Below, in pieces: positions 1-10,143 of a stretch of DNA of 32,730 nucleotides (positions are counted from its first letter, which is position 1; each line of letters begins with the position of its first letter). The notes beneath the pieces were generated by a model. That model was not told the origin of the DNA. It searched no databases and worked only from the letters and a program-made list of their open reading frames with translations. Source of the stretch: Pseudovibrio sp. JCM 19062 (GTDB lineage: Bacteria > Pseudomonadota > Alphaproteobacteria > Rhizobiales > Stappiaceae); contig BAXV01000043.1 of the NCBI GenBank assembly GCA_001310715.1, positions 1-32,730 of the forward strand. Reading direction: 5' to 3'. The translations under genes were made by a program, and so were the position numbers.

Positions 1-688
1 TTGGATGTGGCTGGGGCGCACTCATTTGCCACGCTGCAGAACACTACGGCGTGACAGCGATAGCGTCACACTCTCCGAACAGCAAGTGATCTTGGGTCGC
101 CAGAAAATCGCAGAACGAGGACTGGAGGACCGGGTTTCAATCGAGCTTCAGGACTTCTCCAAGCTGACCGGCACGTTCAACAAGATCTCATCCATCGGCA
201 TGTTCGAACACGTCGGAATTGCCAATCACCAGACCTACTTTAATACCGTAAAACGGCTGTTGGAGCCACGCGGAATTTACCTGCACCATGCGATCACAAG
301 GCCGGGCAAACGCACCGATAAATTGTTCAACAAAAAGACTGCCGCGTACAAGGCATTGATCCGCTATATCTTTCCCGGTGGAGAGGTCGACCACATCGGC
401 ATGAGCCTGCGCAATCTGGAATCCTCTGGCTTCGAAGTGCATGACGTAGAAGCCTGGCGGGAACACTATGCTATGACCACCGCCCATTGGGCAAAACGCC
501 TTATGGCGCGCAAGGAAGAAGCAATCGCTCTTGTGGGAGAAGAAACCTACCGCACGTGGGCATTGTATCTGGCGGGCGTCACCTTAACATTCGAGCGAGG
601 CGGGGCGCTCATCTTCCAGACAATCACAACCCGAAAAACCAGAAGCCTCTCTGGAATGCCACTGACGCGGGAGTACTTGTACAAGTAG
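1..688 (+). CDS. cfa: Cyclopropane-fatty-acyl-phospholipid synthase, 3' part
   Basis: This is the C-terminal half of a SAM-dependent cyclopropane-fatty-acid synthase, which methylenates double bonds of membrane phospholipid acyl chains. Only about 230 of the family's usual 380-420 residues are present, because the gene starts before the window. Visible marks are the end of the SAM-binding glycine motif (GWGAL in frame 3 near bases 9-23), VTLSEQQ, the FEHVG motif, HHAITRPG and the family-typical ending PLTREYLYK. The reading frame changes near base 62-65, where ATAGGCGTC is expected and one G is missing. A further disturbance lies at bases 8-11, where part of the glycine loop is lost. From base 65 to the stop the frame is clean. 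It converges on the lipoprotein gene of the mla-like operon. Confidence 0.88.
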   Translation, partial: WMWLGRTHLPRCRTLRRDSDSVTLSEQQVILGRQKIAERGLEDRVSIELQDFSKLTGTFNKISSIGMFEHVGIANHQTYFNTVKRLLEPRGIYLHHAITRPGKRTDKLFNKKTAAYKALIRYIFPGGEVDHIGMSLRNLESSGFEVHDVEAWREHYAMTTAHWAKRLMARKEEAIALVGEETYRTWALYLAGVTLTFERGGALIFQTITTRKTRSLSGMPLTREYLYK

Positions 689-765
689 GAAAGAGCCTGG
701 CAAAAGCACCGCTTGCGCCAAGCAACAGCGATGCCTCAGCCAACCCATGTACTTTCTGGATAAAG

Positions 766-1488
766 TTAGTTCGCTGTCCCGCTCGCCTCAAGCACCGTTG
801 GCGTGGCGGCGACTGCCACCTGCCGCTTGGCAGCATCATGATGTCGGTTCAGCTGAGCCTGCTGGGACGTTCTCTGACTAGGCGTAATTCTTGAAAGCGT
901 GGTGATGGACCAGCTGGCAATCTGGGAGAGCACGTTATCTGAGGCCGCATTAAGTGCCGGGATCGCATCTTCCAAACTATCGCCAGTCGTTGGAACGGTC
1001 GCTGCAAACACCCTCATCGCAACAGAGCGCCCGTCGTGATCGTCAACAAGCCGCGCAGCACTTCCACATAGGCTCTATCACCACCATCCACCTGCAGCTC
1101 GAAAGAACGTAGCGTGGTCTGCAGCTGATAGTCAATCAATAGCCCTTGCCCCGGCAGCGCAACACCGCGCAAGCTGCCGGAATTCTCCAGCGTTTCAATC
1201 AGTTTGGCTTGAAAGACACGAGGCAGCGTATCGGTCCACGCCACTTTCGGGTAGTAGGAGTAAATCGGGCCGCCGCCCTGTGTCACGGCAATGTTGTTCG
1301 TATCCAGCGCCTGAAGAGCTGCCGGATTGGCAACAAGCACCTGATAGTTTGGAGCCCGCGCAGTAACAGGAACAGAGCTTGGTGCGGTCAACCCATACAA
1401 GGCCTCAGGACCACTTGCCCCGCACCCGGCCAAACCAATCAGCAGAGCGGCAGCAAAACCCAGATTTTTTTAGTGTTGAACCGAACAA
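766..1488 (-). CDS. ABC-type transport auxiliary lipoprotein (PF03886-like)
   Basis: Last gene of the lipid-transport operon. It encodes a periplasmic or outer-membrane lipoprotein of the ABC_trans_aux family, which partners MCE-type importers and exporters. The lipobox LAGC follows a hydrophobic stretch (FAAALLIGLAGC), and the mature part begins GASGPEALYGLTAP, typical of this family. Later parts include SYYPKVAWTDTLPRVFQAKLIETLENSG and a C-terminal segment ending in ASWSITTLSRI. I chose a TTG start at 1488 because GGAG lies six bases upstream and it gives a signal peptide of normal length; an ATG at 1560 is the alternative. Two frameshifts must be bridged: a run of seven T at 1465-1471 and a one-base loss near 1058. 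The gene lies 83 bp after the MCE gene stop, reading on the minus strand. Confidence 0.78.
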
Positions 1489-1571
1489 CCCGCGCTCCAG
1501 CTTACCGCCATTAGCCACCCGCACGATATCGAGTCGCTTACGTACATCATTGACAATCATTACAAAAAAAC

Positions 1572-3508
1572 TCAACGCCGCTGCCCACCATTAAAGACAG
1601 GTGTGTCCGATCCGCCGAAAATTACGCGATTTGGATTACGGTCAAAATTGGTTACAGCCCGGCGAATTTCTATAAGTGTTTGGTTTAACTGCTGCATTGC
1701 TGCAGTAAAGTCCTGTCCACCTTGCTGACTAAGTTTCAACAGGGCAGCCGAAATTGGCTCTGCTCGCGCTGCAAATGCATCCGCAACCTTGCGAATAGAG
1801 CCGCGGCTTCTGTTGCTTCCTGAATAAAGCCCTGCCCGTCAGCCGAAACCATGCCGTCCACGTTCTCAAGAATCGTGTTCACACGCTCGGAGGCGGCAGT
1901 CAGATTGGTCGCAATGGTTTGGGCCTGCTCAATCACGTTTGTGACGTCAGGAACCTTCTGCTGCAGCTCCATAACAATATTATTGACTGACTGCGCAGCA
2001 TTCTGGATTTCATCAACCGCAGTGGCAAGATCTGGAGCCTTCTCTGCAAGGGTTGTTGTCACCGTTTCAGCCGAAGAAACAATATTGGAGACACTGGCGG
2101 GATCAATTGCCTCCACAATCCCGTTGGCGTTGGACATCAGCATATTTGCATTGTCCATGGTCTCACTCAGCTGGCCCGATGCTTCACTCAGGTTGGTTCC
2201 CACCTCACTGGCAGAAGCAATCACACTGTCGATCTCGCTGTTGCGGCCCGCGATCGTGTTGCTCACCTCGCGAATATTGGCTGTGGCAGCGCCCGCATCA
2301 TCAATGGCTTTTGAAAGCACCTCATCCTTTTCAGCAAGCATTGCTGTCACCTTCTCCACTGAGGTAACAATGTTGCCGATCTGCTCAGACCCCACCGAAT
2401 TCAGGATCCGGTTGACATTCTGCGTCGTCAGAACAATCTCGTCAGAGGCAGTTTCCGCATTCGCGACAATGCGATCAATCGCATCTTTATTCTCGGCCAG
2501 CTCAACACTCAACTCACGCGCATTTTCCGCAATAACGGAAGCAGCTGCGAGCATGGAATTGATGTCGCCGCTGCGCTCTGTCAGTATGCCACCAAGGTCA
2601 GAAGCACCTTTCAGGATGCGCTCCACATCTTCGGGCCTGACCGCTGAGATCACAGCTTCGATCTGCCCCAGCTGATCAGTAAGCTGGGAGGTAAAGTCGA
2701 CGAGCTGCTCAGAAGCCAACCTGCCATTATCAATAATATCGCCAACACCATCTGCAGAGGTCGCCAGTTTGTTGGTCATCGTCTCAACGTTATTGACGAT
2801 ATCTCCCAGCTTGTCCGGCGGCACATTGGCAAGCAACTCCTCACCACGATCAACCAGATTGCCGATCCTGCCGGAAAGCCCCGTCAGCGCCCTGCTTGTC
2901 TCGGTTATGCCAGCAAGGAAGTCGTTCACGCCATCCGCGTTATCAGCCAACGCCCGGGTAAAGACCTCAATATTCTGAACGGTTTGCTCCACCTCTGGCC
3001 GGGCATTGACCACCAACTCGTCAATATGCGTCAAAGTGGAATCTGCCTTACGCATGATGTCCCCAGCCCCTTGCAGCAGGTCCTCAAACTGTGACCTGCG
3101 CGCATACATGACCGGAACAGTATCCGTCGTTTGCGAAAACAGCGGCGGCGCTTCCGATGAACCACCGGACAGATCCACATAAGCAACACCCGTCAAGCCG
3201 GTAAAACCGAGAGACGCCACCGTGTCGCGGCGCAGCGGAGCGTTTGCATCTACACGCACAATCGCGACAACAAGGCGGGGGTTTTGAGGGTCATAAGTCA
3301 GCATGCTCACATCACCGATCCGGATGCCGTTAAACAGCACCTGACCACCGACTGGCAAACCAGTGACAGCACCGGGGAAGATAATCCTGATATCGCGTCG
3401 GCTGGAACGATCACCAGCGCTCAGCAACCAGAACGTAAACAGAAAGGCAATGGTGACCACTGCAAGAACGAATGCACCGATAGCGATGTTATTTGCGCGG
3501 GTTTCCAT
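1572..3508 (-). CDS. mlaD: MCE-domain (MlaD-like) transport protein with long helical C-terminus
   Basis: Periplasmic substrate-channel component of an MCE/Mla-type phospholipid or hydrophobic-compound transporter, anchored in the inner membrane. An N-terminal membrane helix (about residues 8-30) is followed by one MCE domain (about 37-115, with FPGAVTGLPVGGQVLFNGI and GFTGLTGVAYVDLSG). After this come some 450 residues rich in Ala, Asn, Ser and Ile that look entirely helical or coiled. Degenerate repeats of the pattern (I/V)xNIVxSxExVTxxLAEK start near residues 230, 291, 373 and 469. A frameshift near 1800 would otherwise truncate the protein at 1736. With one base restored it continues to 1572, ending with FDRNPNRVIFGG, a common C-terminal signature of these proteins, for a total of about 645 residues. 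The start lies 9 bp after the ATPase gene. Confidence 0.9.
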
Positions 3509-3517
3509 GCATCCTCC

Positions 3518-4332
3518 TCACACTCGTTTGAGGGCACGTGCCCCGCGGAAATAGGACTTAACCCAAGGGTGCTCCACATGCATCATATCTTCAATGGTTC
3601 CTTCAACCAAAACCTTGCGTTCACCCAGAACGGCAATGCGGTCACAGATACTATGAAGACTATCCAGATCATGTGTCACCATATAAACCGTAAGTCCAAG
3701 CGTTTCTTTAAGCTTCACAATAAGATCATCAAAATCAGCCGCTCCGATCGGTCCAGCCCCGAGGTCGGCTCATCCAGGAACAACAAATCCGGGTCCAGCG
3801 CCAGCGAACGCGCCAGTGCCGCGCGCTTGATCATCCCGCCTGAAAGCTCGGAGGGCAGCTTGTCCGCCGCGTCCAGCGGCAACCCAACCATCTCGATCTT
3901 CAAAAGCGCCAACTCATCACGCAGTCGGGGCGAAAGCGTCAGGTGTTCGCGCATAGGAACCTGAATATTCTGCCGCACGGTCAGGGAAGAAAACAAGGCC
4001 CCCTGCTGAAACAACACGCCCCAGCGCTGCTCAATCTCCCGGCGCATGGCATCTGTGGCTTCATCATAATCCTGCCCGAACACTTCAATCGAGCCGGACC
4101 GTCGCGGCGTGAGTCCAAGAACGGTTCGCATGAGAACGGATTTCCCCAACCCCGACGCGCCCACAAACCCTAGAACTTCACCGCGATAAATATCCATATC
4201 GAGGTTTTCCAGGATGATCTTGCTACCAAAACCAACCGTCACATCCCTGACCCGCAACAACACATCCCGACCATTGGACGTGTGAGGGCCAATATCTGAT
4301 TCGTTCATCGGTCCTGTTTGCTCTTGTTCCAT
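3518..4332 (-). CDS. mlaF: MlaF-like ABC transporter ATP-binding protein
   Basis: Cytoplasmic ATPase that energises the MlaE permease. Visible motifs are Walker A GASGLGKS, the Q-loop region [13 protein letters not shown], signature LSGGM in [18 protein letters not shown], Walker [13 protein letters not shown] and the H-loop VTHD. The GASGLGKS P-loop differs slightly from the more usual GxSGSGKS but keeps GKS. A frameshift near 3751 (one base lost just after the SGLD motif) splits the gene. With it repaired, the protein reads [23 protein letters not shown], exactly the MlaF-family sequence, and is about 271 residues. The gene sits 5 bp after the permease stop and 9 bp before the MCE gene, so it is part of a tight operon. 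The start at 4332 is the first ATG; one at 4308 is also possible. Confidence 0.92.
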
Positions 4333-4337
4333 GCCGG

Positions 4338-5488
4338 TTAAAACCCGATAGACGCGAAGAAAATAGCAAAAACTCCATCCACCACGATGACCATGAATAT
4401 AGATTTCACAACAGAAACAGTCGTATGACGTCCCAACGACTCCGAGGAGCCCTCAACCTTCATACCTTCCATGCACGCAATGAGCCCAATGATCAGAGCC
4501 ATAAACGGCGCTTTGACGATACCGACCAGCGCTGTGTCGACAGTAATAGCAGCTTGAAGTTGCGCAAGGAAGGAATAAGGCACAATGCCCAGATACCACC
4601 AGCAAGTCAGCCCTGCCCCGACCAAAGCCGAGAGGTTTGCCAGAAAAACCAGAATCGGCAGAGAGATCATCAGCGCCACAAGACGCGGCAGGATCAGAAC
4701 TTCCGTCACCCGCAACCCTGTCACCTGAAGCGCGTCAATCTCTTCCTGCATCTTCATGGAACCAAGCTCGGCTGTATACGCAGACCCGGACCGGCCAGCC
4801 ACCATAATGGCCGTCAGAATAACTCCGATCTCGCGCAGAACCAGAATGCCAGAGAGGTCCACCACAAAGATCTCGGCACCAAACTGGCGCAGATAAAACC
4901 CGCCCTGCTGGGCAATAATCCCGCCGATCAAAAAAAACTCATCAGACAGACAATCGGCACCGCGCCCATGCAGGAACGCTGAAACTGCACGCCAATCGAA
5001 ACAGGTCGCAACCGGCTTGGGTGTGTCACAGCAGCTGAGATCGACGCTGTCATCGCGCCCAGCATCGCCAGAACATCGCGAGTATCATTGCCCAGCTGGC
5101 GCGTCGCTCTGCCCACATATTCCAAATAATTGACAAAAGAGTTATACGAGGGCTTTTCAGGCGGATTGTCGACATCCGCCCGTTTCACCTCTTTCAGCAG
5201 GATGTCAAAACGTTCATCCTCATAGATGAATTTGACCTCGCGCCCTTGCTCGCTTTGCTCCATTTGGAATCGCTGCAACAGCCACGCACCGGCCGTATCA
5301 AGAAAGCTAACAGCCTTAAGATCCACACGAATTGCGGAATGTGTGGACTGAGACGAAACTTGTTCAATGAGTTTTTCGCAAGTGTCGCCCTGTCGGATTC
5401 CCCAAGCACCCGAAGCCGTCAGCAAAAGTGACCCACCGTCTTCTGCAGTTACCAAGTCTGGCGCATCCATTTTGACACTTAGCATCAT
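4338..5488 (-). CDS. mlaE: STAS-domain MlaE-family ABC transporter permease
   Basis: First gene of the operon. It encodes an inner-membrane permease of the MlaE family with an N-terminal cytoplasmic STAS-like domain (about residues 1-100, ending with [19 protein letters not shown] and a short helical part). The MlaE core follows: the [42 protein letters not shown] region is highly characteristic, followed by membrane helices and [17 protein letters not shown] near the end. The frame breaks in a run of eight A (4930-4937). Changing the run length reconnects MSF with [19 protein letters not shown] chose ATG ATG at 5488; upstream in-frame codons reach 5569 but show no ribosome site. It is divergent from dgcN across about 108 bp. 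The fused STAS-permease form is common outside enterobacteria. Confidence 0.88.
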
Positions 5489-5532
5489 CTCACGACCTTG
5501 CGCCCCAGAATCTAAAAATCTTATTGATCCTA

Positions 5533-5546
5533 TACAGATTTCTGTA
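5533..5546. promoter_or_regulatory. Inverted repeat in the mlaE/dgcN divergent promoter region
   Basis: TACAGA-TT-TCTGTA is a perfect 6-bp inverted repeat with a two-base spacer. It lies 45 bp before the mlaE start and 51 bp before the dgcN start, so it could be an operator for one or both genes. The symmetry is seen directly; a regulatory role is inference, and no regulator gene adjoins it. Confidence 0.35.
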
Positions 5547-5596
5547 GTGTGTCCTCTAGTAATCCTCACTCAGCCACAAGTACAACGGAAAAAACA

Positions 5597-6608
5597 ATGT
5601 CTATTTCTAAGCCGTATCTCTTATTTCTTGGGGATGTAAAGGACGAACTCGCAGCTAAAACGGCCCATGGCGTACTTGATTGGCGGCCGGAGTGGTGTCT
5701 TGGACAAATCTCGCTGCCCGGCTGCAAAGCCCATACAACCCTGCCGGAAATGAACCTGGCAGAAGCCGTTCAGGCGGGCGTAAAAACCATGGTCATCGGT
5801 TGTGTCAATGCGGGCGGCGTCCTGCCAGATCACTGGATCGCAACCATTGTCAAAGCCTCAACAATGGCCTTGATGTAGCTGCCGGCTTACATGTCCGCCT
5901 CAGCGACATTCCAGCCATTGCCAAGGCAGCTCAAGAACACGACCGCAAACTCCACGACCTGCGCTTCACCGACCTCACTTTCCCGACAGGCACAGGCGCA
6001 AAGCGCTCCGGCAAACGTCTACTCACCGTTGGTACCGATTGCTCCGTTGGCAAAAAGTACAGCGCACTTGCCCTGCAAAAAGGACTGTCAGAGCGCAACA
6101 TCAGCGCCGACTTCTGCGCAACCGGCCAGACCGGCATCCTCATTGCCGAGCGCGGCGTTCCCATCGACTCCGTCATCTCCGATTTCATCTCCGGCGCAGC
6201 CGAACACATCAGCCCTGCCACCAAAGAAGACCATTGGGATGTGATTGAAGGTCAGGCTCCCTGCTCCACCCCTCGTTTGCAGGTGTCTCCCTCGGTCTGC
6301 TCCACGGTTCCCAGCCAGACGCCTTTGTGGTGTGTCATGAACCAACCCGCTCAACCATGCGCGGTGTCTCCACACCAATTCCCCCCATTCAGGAAATCAT
6401 AGACCAGACCATAAAGCTTGGCCGCCTCACCAATCCGGAGATCCGCTGTGCTGGTCTTGCGATCAACACCATGATGCTTTCTGAAAATCATGCAAAAAGT
6501 CTGATTGAAGAGCTGGGCGAAAAGCATAAACTGCCCGCAACTGATCCTGTCCGCTTCGGGACCGACCCAATCATTGATCATATTTGCGCGGAGTTTAAGC
6601 TGGTTTGA
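5597..6608 (+). CDS. dgcN: DUF1611-family D-glutamate N-acetyltransferase DgcN
   Basis: Member of the DUF1611 family (N-terminal Rossmann-like part plus C-terminal P-loop part), recently assigned as DgcN, which N-acetylates D-glutamate in a marine D-glutamate catabolic route. Visible parts are MSISKPYLLFLGD at the start, GCVNAGGVLPDHW, AAGLHVRLSDIPAIAKAA, a P-loop-like VGTDCSVGKKYSALAL about 145 residues in, FCATGQTGILIAERGVPIDSV and a C-terminal AGLAINTMMLSE segment. Two frameshifts are bridged, each fitting loss of one base: near 5857 (GCCTCA for GCCCTCA) and near 6256 (CAGGCTCC for CAGGGCTCC). Repaired, the protein is about 337 residues, normal for the family. Its stop overlaps the TTG start of dgcA by four bases, implying translational coupling. 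The assignment to D-glutamate comes from family and neighbour knowledge. Confidence 0.82.
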
Positions 6609-7587
6609 CCTGTCGCCTGTCTATTAAAGCCGAAACATTCCCCATTGCGGGAAGCTTTACCATTGCCCGAGGCTCACGAACCGAGGTCAACGTCGTCACC
6701 GCCAGCCTCACACAGGACGGTCATACAGGCCGCGGTGAATGCGTGCCATACCCACGCTACGGCGAAAGCGTTGAAAGCGTAACGGCGCAAATTGAAGCTG
6801 CACGCACGGCCATTGAAGCGGGCCTCACCCTGCAAGAGCTGCAAAGCCTCATCCCCGCAGGAGCCGCCAGAAACGCCGTTGACTGCGCTCTGTGGGACCT
6901 GACTGCCAAACGCCAAAGTACCACGGTGCTGAGCTGATCGGCATCAAATCCCAGCGCATTCTGGAGACCGCCTACACCATATCCGTGGGCACGCCGGAAA
7001 AGATGGCAGAAGATGCCGCCAAAGCAGCAAGTCGTCCGCTCCTCAAGGTCAAACTGGCAGGGGATGGAGATGTGGAACGCATCGCAGCCGTCCGGCAAGC
7101 CGCCCCGAACAGCAAGCTGATCGTGGATGCCAACGAGGGCTGGTCAGAAGCCAATCTGGAAGCCAACATCAAAGCCTGTCAGCAGGCAGGCGTTGGGCTG
7201 GTCGAGCAGCCACTGCCCGCAGGCAAGGACGCTATTTTGGCCGAGGTGGAGCACCTCATCCCCATCTGCGCCGATGAAAGCCTGCACACCTCTGCTGATC
7301 TGGAAAGCCTGCGTAACCGCTATTCAGCCATCAACATCAAGATCGACAAAACCGGTGGTCTGACAGAGGGCTTAAAGCTGCTGTGTAAAGCAGAAGAGAT
7401 GGACTACGTCATCATGGTCGGCTGCATGCTCGCCACATCTCTGGCCATGGCCCCGGCCATGTTGCTGGCACAAAATGCGGACTACGTTGACTTGGATGGG
7501 CCACTGCTGCTCGCCAAAGACCGCGAACACCCCATCCACTTTGAGGGCAGCCTGATGCACCCGCCTTCCCCGCAGCTCTGGGGCTAA
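6605..7587 (+). CDS. dgcA: Enolase-superfamily epimerase, N-acetyl-D-glutamate racemase DgcA
   Basis: Enolase-superfamily enzyme of the dipeptide-epimerase-like branch. Beside a DUF1611 gene it is best called DgcA, which converts N-acetyl-D-glutamate to the L form. Motifs in order are FTIARGSRTE near the N-terminus, the Lys pair in LLKVKLAGDGD, metal ligands in VDANEGW, VEQPL and CADES, and the second acid-base Lys in NIKIDKTGG. It ends PPSPQLWG, usual for dipeptide epimerases. One base is missing near 6928 (ACGGTGCT for ACGGTGGCT); with it the join reads AKRQSTTVAELIGI and the protein is about 328 residues. The start is TTG at 6605, overlapping the dgcN stop. A general L-Ala-D/L-Glu epimerase is the alternative, but the gene pairing favours DgcA. 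Confidence 0.82.
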
Positions 7588-7597
7588 ACCAAATGAT

Positions 7598-7633
7598 AAA
7601 GGCGGCTCTCACATCGAGGCCGCCTTTCTTTAA
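7598..7633. terminator. Bidirectional terminator between dgcA and the MFS gene
   Basis: AAAGGCGGC (7598-7606) pairs perfectly with GCCGCCTTT (7619-7627) around a 12-base loop. T-rich sequence follows on the plus side and the A-run gives Us on the minus side. It sits 11 bp after the dgcA stop and 21 bp past the end of the convergent MFS gene, so it can serve both. Confidence 0.8.
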
Positions 7634-7653
7634 TCAAACGGAACGCGCTCTAA

Positions 7654-8831
7654 TCAAACACGCTTTGTCACAAACATCAGCGTTACAACACCTGCGCAGC
7701 AAATCCCTGCCATCAGATAGAAGGCATAGGCCTGCTCAACCTCGTAGAGCCAACCACTGGCAATCCCGCTCACGCCCATAACCACACCAAATGCAGTCTG
7801 GGTCAGCCCCTGAGCTGTGCCGAGGCGCTCACTGGAAACCAGCTTGGCGGTGTAGGCAACCATGCCCAGAAACACCATTCCAAAGCTCCCCGCATGTAGC
7901 AGCTGAAGAAGCACAGCGGACCATGTCTCTGTCGCGAACGGAAACAGCATCCAGCGGATAATACTCGCAACGCCACCAGTGACCATCAAGCCCCACGCTC
8001 CCAGATGACGCATGAAGAAGTTGCCCCACACAAAGATGCCGATTTCAGCAATCGTACCAATCGCCCACAGGCCGCCCACCATTCCATCGCTGATACCTAC
8101 GGACAACCAGTAGATGCTGGCGAAAGCATAAAGTGCGGAGAAACTGCCAAGCAAAAGGCCACCAGCCATAACAACCAGCAGGAACTGAGGGTCACGCAAT
8201 TCCTTTGCAGACCAAACGCTTTCCCGTGTGGTGCGACGGCTCTCCGACGGCATCCCCGGCAGCAACACCGCCAGCAGCGCCAACAGGGCAAGGCTACCCA
8301 CAATCAGAAACAGCAGGTCTGCTGCATCGCCAAACGACAGATACCAGCCACCAATCAGGTCGCGACCACAAATGAAATGGAGCCCCATGACCGCATCCGC
8401 CCGTAATTCAGGCCAAGCGTATGGTCGGTTTCATATGCATATGCATCTTGTAAAGGCTGAATGGGAACGTAGAAAATCGAGAGGAACACAACCAGACCGA
8501 TTACGGTCCAATACTCGCTAGAGTAGACCAGCACCCAGAATGAGGCCAGTGCGATGATGCTGAACAGCGCCATGGAATGGCGTCTGCGTCCGGACCGGTC
8601 CGAGATACTCGTCATCACCGGCGTTGCAAAAATGCGCACAATATTCGGCAGTGCAATCACCATTGCGATCTGCACGGAAGTGAACTCAATATCTCGCAAA
8701 AACAAAGGAAAATACGCGATAAAGAATGCGTTTGCGAAGTTGAACGTCGCAAACAAACCACTCACGCCAGTGGCAATCCAGAATAGGTTACTGGTCTTCC
8801 CCAATGGGGAAGTTTTTCCGGGCATAGACAT
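7654..8831 (-). CDS. MFS transporter, PPP (3-phenylpropionate permease-like) family
   Basis: Inner-membrane major-facilitator transporter with about 12 predicted helices. The motif SISDRSGRRRHSM (helix 2-3 loop) and the segment LQDAYAYETDHTLGLNYGRMRSWGSISF are typical of the MFS_1_like/PPP family, whose best-known member is HcaT. One base is missing near 8358: GCGACCTGATT in the gene's sense should be GCGACCCTGATT, giving VVATLIGGWYLSF. Repaired, the protein is about 392 residues, full length for the family. It ends close to the shared terminator and converges on dgcA, so any link with D-glutamate uptake is only positional. The substrate cannot be read from sequence. Confidence 0.87.
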
Positions 8832-9003
8832 TGGAAAACACTACAAATGGAGGTTGAGAGCACCCGCAGACACTGATGGAAAGGGATACTCCTATCACTT
8901 GTGCTAATAGGGACTATTCAAATCAATGTAAACCAATTATTAGCCGTAGGATCCATTATATAAACTTGTAGTATTATCTTAGTTAGTTATGAAGGAGCCA
9001 CTT

Positions 9004-10119
9004 ATGGCTGGCAACAACCGAAAGGTCCTTTTGAGCCCCGAGGAATTTGATGCCATCAAAAGCGCACTCTCAGAAACCGAGAGAGGCCGCGCTTTCCTTC
9101 ACGACCACCTCACTCTGAACAGATCTGCCGAAGCAGCTGACCTTTTGGACGCTGTCAGGCGACTTGAAAAAGTATTGGTTGAGCGCGAGCTGCCATCGGA
9201 GATGGAAAGCTACCGCCTGCACACCTATGAAATGTATGAGGCAATCGAGAGAACCAAAGACGAAGTCTCCAAGATCAAGCTGGATAACGCCGACAACAAT
9301 CGCTTTGCCGCCGCCTCCAACGAGCTGGACGCAATTGTCACCTCTACAGAAAGCGCAACACAGGTCATTCTGGAATCCTCCGAATCCATTCAGGACCTGG
9401 TAGACAAACTCCGCGCCTCTGGCGCTGAAGACGCTCCCTGCGATGCCATTGAAGAAATAGCCATGGAAATCCTCATGGCCTGTTCCTTTCAGGACCTGAC
9501 AGGCCAGCGCATCAACAAGGTTGTCAAAGCGCTCCATTACCTTGAAGACCGCATCTCCAAGATGATCCGCATCTGGGGCGTCGACCTCTCTGATGAAGAC
9601 CGCCCAAAAGTCAATCTGGAGGACGTGCAGGAAGAAGAGGGTCGCCACATCGACAAGCGCCCCGACGCCCATCTGCTCAACGGCCCGCAATTAGATGGTG
9701 AAGGAGTAGATCAGGCTGACATCGATGCTCTGTTTGATGCTGCCCCTGCGACCACTGACAAGACGTCGAACGAAAACATCATTCAGTTTTCAGCAGAAAC
9801 AAAAGCGGAAGAAGGCCAGCAGGACAGCCCAGTTGCCCCCTCTGCAGAACTCAACGAGGAACCAGCAAAACCCTCCCCGCCACAGGTCGATGAAAAACCA
9901 CCCAGCGCTCAGGAAGAACCTCAGGCAGCTCTACCAGACAACGAGGTTCAGCTCGCAGCTGAGGATACTAAAGAGGCTGAAGCACCTGTTCAGGAAGACG
10001 TGACCGAGAGACCCATCGAAATCGAAGGCCAGTCTCCACCGCTCACCACCCCGCGCAGCAGCAACTCCGACCCGTTGCATAACCTCTCAACGGGCGAGCG
10101 CCTTGCACTGTTCTCCTGA
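9004..10119 (+). CDS. cheZ: CheZ-like chemotaxis phosphatase with acidic C-terminal tail
   Basis: Putative CheY-P phosphatase of the alphaproteobacterial CheZ type. Residues about 70-190 form a long helical hairpin. The catalytic motif CSFQDLTGQRI carries D164 and Q168, matching the Asp and Gln of the DLTGQ motif in E. coli CheZ. A short acidic motif, QADIDALFD (about 237-245), resembles CheY-binding peptides of CheZ and FliM. Unlike enterobacterial CheZ (about 214 residues), the protein runs on to 371 residues with a Glu/Pro/Gln-rich, probably disordered tail. I chose the ATG at 9004 because GAAGGAG lies six bases upstream; the ATG at 8989 overlaps that ribosome site. The frame is intact. 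No other chemotaxis gene lies nearby. A strong terminator follows. Confidence 0.85.
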   Translation: MAGNNRKVLLSPEEFDAIKSALSETERGRAFLHDHLTLNRSAEAADLLDAVRRLEKVLVERELPSEMESYRLHTYEMYEAIERTKDEVSKIKLDNADNNRFAAASNELDAIVTSTESATQVILESSESIQDLVDKLRASGAEDAPCDAIEEIAMEILMACSFQDLTGQRINKVVKALHYLEDRISKMIRIWGVDLSDEDRPKVNLEDVQEEEGRHIDKRPDAHLLNGPQLDGEGVDQADIDALFDAAPATTDKTSNENIIQFSAETKAEEGQQDSPVAPSAELNEEPAKPSPPQVDEKPPSAQEEPQAALPDNEVQLAAEDTKEAEAPVQEDVTERPIEIEGQSPPLTTPRSSNSDPLHNLSTGERLALFS

Positions 10120-10143
10120 GTTCAGAGCAAAGACAAAGTTTTT

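Noticed and set aside
1851..2675. 274-codon plus-strand open frame opposite the MCE gene
   Set aside because: It mirrors the repetitive helical MCE coding sequence and its low-complexity Ser/Ala translation is a shadow.
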